From contig JBBDYD010000072.1 in the NCBI GenBank assembly GCA_040901865.1, forward strand, positions 1 to 6,145: DNA of 6,145 nt, read 5' to 3'. A program made the translations under genes and the position numbers. This document shows positions 5,453 through 6,145 of this stretch, piece after piece. Below the pieces are notes generated by a model that was not told the origin of the DNA, ran no database searches, and saw only the letters and a list, made by a program, of their open reading frames with translations. The stretch's first letter is position 1; each line of letters opens with the position of its first letter. The stretch is from JBBDYD01 sp040901865 (lineage in GTDB: Bacteria; Bacteroidota; Ignavibacteria; UBA10030).

Positions 5453-6145
5453 GCAGGAGAATCATCTATAAGATCGATGATCGGCCGGAGTATCTCATTA
5501 CAGAGGAGGAGTGGGACGAAGTGAAGCGGCTCCAGCATTGGTACAACAGCGAATTCTCCTGGACCATGGGTAAGATCTCATTCCGACGCTATCTTGTCTT
5601 CCCGAATGTGGAAGAATTCTCCGGTCTCGATACGACAATCTGGCGTATTATCGAGGAACGAAAAAACAAGCTGGCGGCACAGGGATTATCCGAGTATGAA
5701 ATCGTGGCTCAGCTTGAACGTGACCATCTCCTTTTTGTGAAATGGGGTGGTTACTATGATCATTGCCTGGCAAGCGGTTTTACAAGGGTGGCTGATAACG
5801 AATGGAATGCGTTTCTTGTATGCGATTTCCTTCTCAAGGTGTCTACGCTTGTGCCCCACGTGACCATCGGAATCCATGACGAGGGCCGGTTTGTCAGAAC
5901 CAAGCGGCTTTGGTTGCGCGATGGAGTTGCCATGCTTCGCAAGAGGCCGGATCAGTTGCCTGAAATTGTCGGCCAGCTCGTCAAGCGCAAACAGTTTTTT
6001 GCCATCGTGCACCCGGACCGGTACGATAGGCACCCTGCCTTTAAAAACTCAATTCCGAACTTTAATCAGCTGAAGAATGAGGATAAGCAGGCGTTGGTGA
6101 AGGATTGGAATTGGTTGGGATATGGGAATGGATATGAGGAGACAG
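5449..6145 (+). CDS. uncharacterised protein, 3' end beyond the window
   Basis: An open frame begins at ATG 5449, which shares four bases (ATGA) with the ribE stop, and continues without a stop for 232 codons to the window edge. Translation begins MSRRIIYKIDDRPEYLITEE and the last residues seen are GYGNGYEET. I do not recognise the family. It looks like a real soluble protein: it has nine tryptophans (22, 31, 38, 65, 99, 119, 155, 220, 222), many charged and aromatic residues, no signal peptide and no membrane segment. Residues 63-92 are likely helical (IWRIIEERKNKLAAQ and following), and residues 119-160 look like alternating hydrophobic strands. The overlap with ribE and the purine-rich stretch upstream indicate translation coupled to the riboflavin genes, but that does not establish a flavin role. 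The antisense frame in the same region is much less protein-like. Confidence 0.8.
   Translation, partial: MSRRIIYKIDDRPEYLITEEEWDEVKRLQHWYNSEFSWTMGKISFRRYLVFPNVEEFSGLDTTIWRIIEERKNKLAAQGLSEYEIVAQLERDHLLFVKWGGYYDHCLASGFTRVADNEWNAFLVCDFLLKVSTLVPHVTIGIHDEGRFVRTKRLWLRDGVAMLRKRPDQLPEIVGQLVKRKQFFAIVHPDRYDRHPAFKNSIPNFNQLKNEDKQALVKDWNWLGYGNGYEET

Noticed and set aside
6010..6018. HPD tripeptide in the terminal ORF, as in the J-domain of DnaJ proteins
   Set aside because: The surrounding residues (FFAIVHPDRYDRHP) do not show the flanking helices or the basic helix II pattern of a J-domain, and a tripeptide alone is weak evidence.

Overview
The window reads as one uninterrupted + strand gene train from a bacterium with roughly balanced GC. 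It holds seven genes with gaps of 18 bases or less and three start/stop overlaps. There is no room for internal promoters, riboswitches or terminators between genes, and I see no mobile element, CRISPR array, tRNA or rRNA. The gene content is ordinary bacterial core metabolism. The style of the proteins, especially the secreted-type serine hydrolase and the Gfo/Idh/MocA protein, makes me think of the Bacteroidota/Chlorobi (FCB) side of bacteria, but this is a weak impression and not a determination.

Layout: (1) 1-1055, the C-terminal half of 1-deoxy-D-xylulose-5-phosphate synthase (dxs), cut by the left edge and carrying an in-frame TAG at 6-8. (2) 1061-2071, a Gfo/Idh/MocA-type NAD(P)-dependent oxidoreductase. 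(3) 2090-2902, a DUF62 S-adenosylmethionine hydrolase (SAM hydroxide adenosyltransferase). (4) 2893-3987, ribD, the bifunctional riboflavin deaminase/reductase. (5) 3984-4850, a class A beta-lactamase-like serine hydrolase. (6) 4853-5452, ribE, the riboflavin synthase alpha chain. (7) 5449 to the right edge, an unrecognised, tryptophan-rich soluble protein, open at the window end.

How they work together: ribD and ribE supply two middle steps and the last step of riboflavin synthesis, and dxs supplies DXP for isoprenoids, thiamine and pyridoxal phosphate. The remaining genes have no obvious role in either pathway. The tight packing suggests co-transcription and partly coupled translation, but not necessarily shared function.

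I do not see a clearly new biological system here. The points most worth a second look are the amber codon exactly in the dxs domain linker (mutation, assembly error, or a split Dxs), the serine hydrolase wedged with a 4-base overlap between two riboflavin genes, the missing catalytic-type histidine in the oxidoreductase, and the uncharacterised terminal ORF coupled to ribE.
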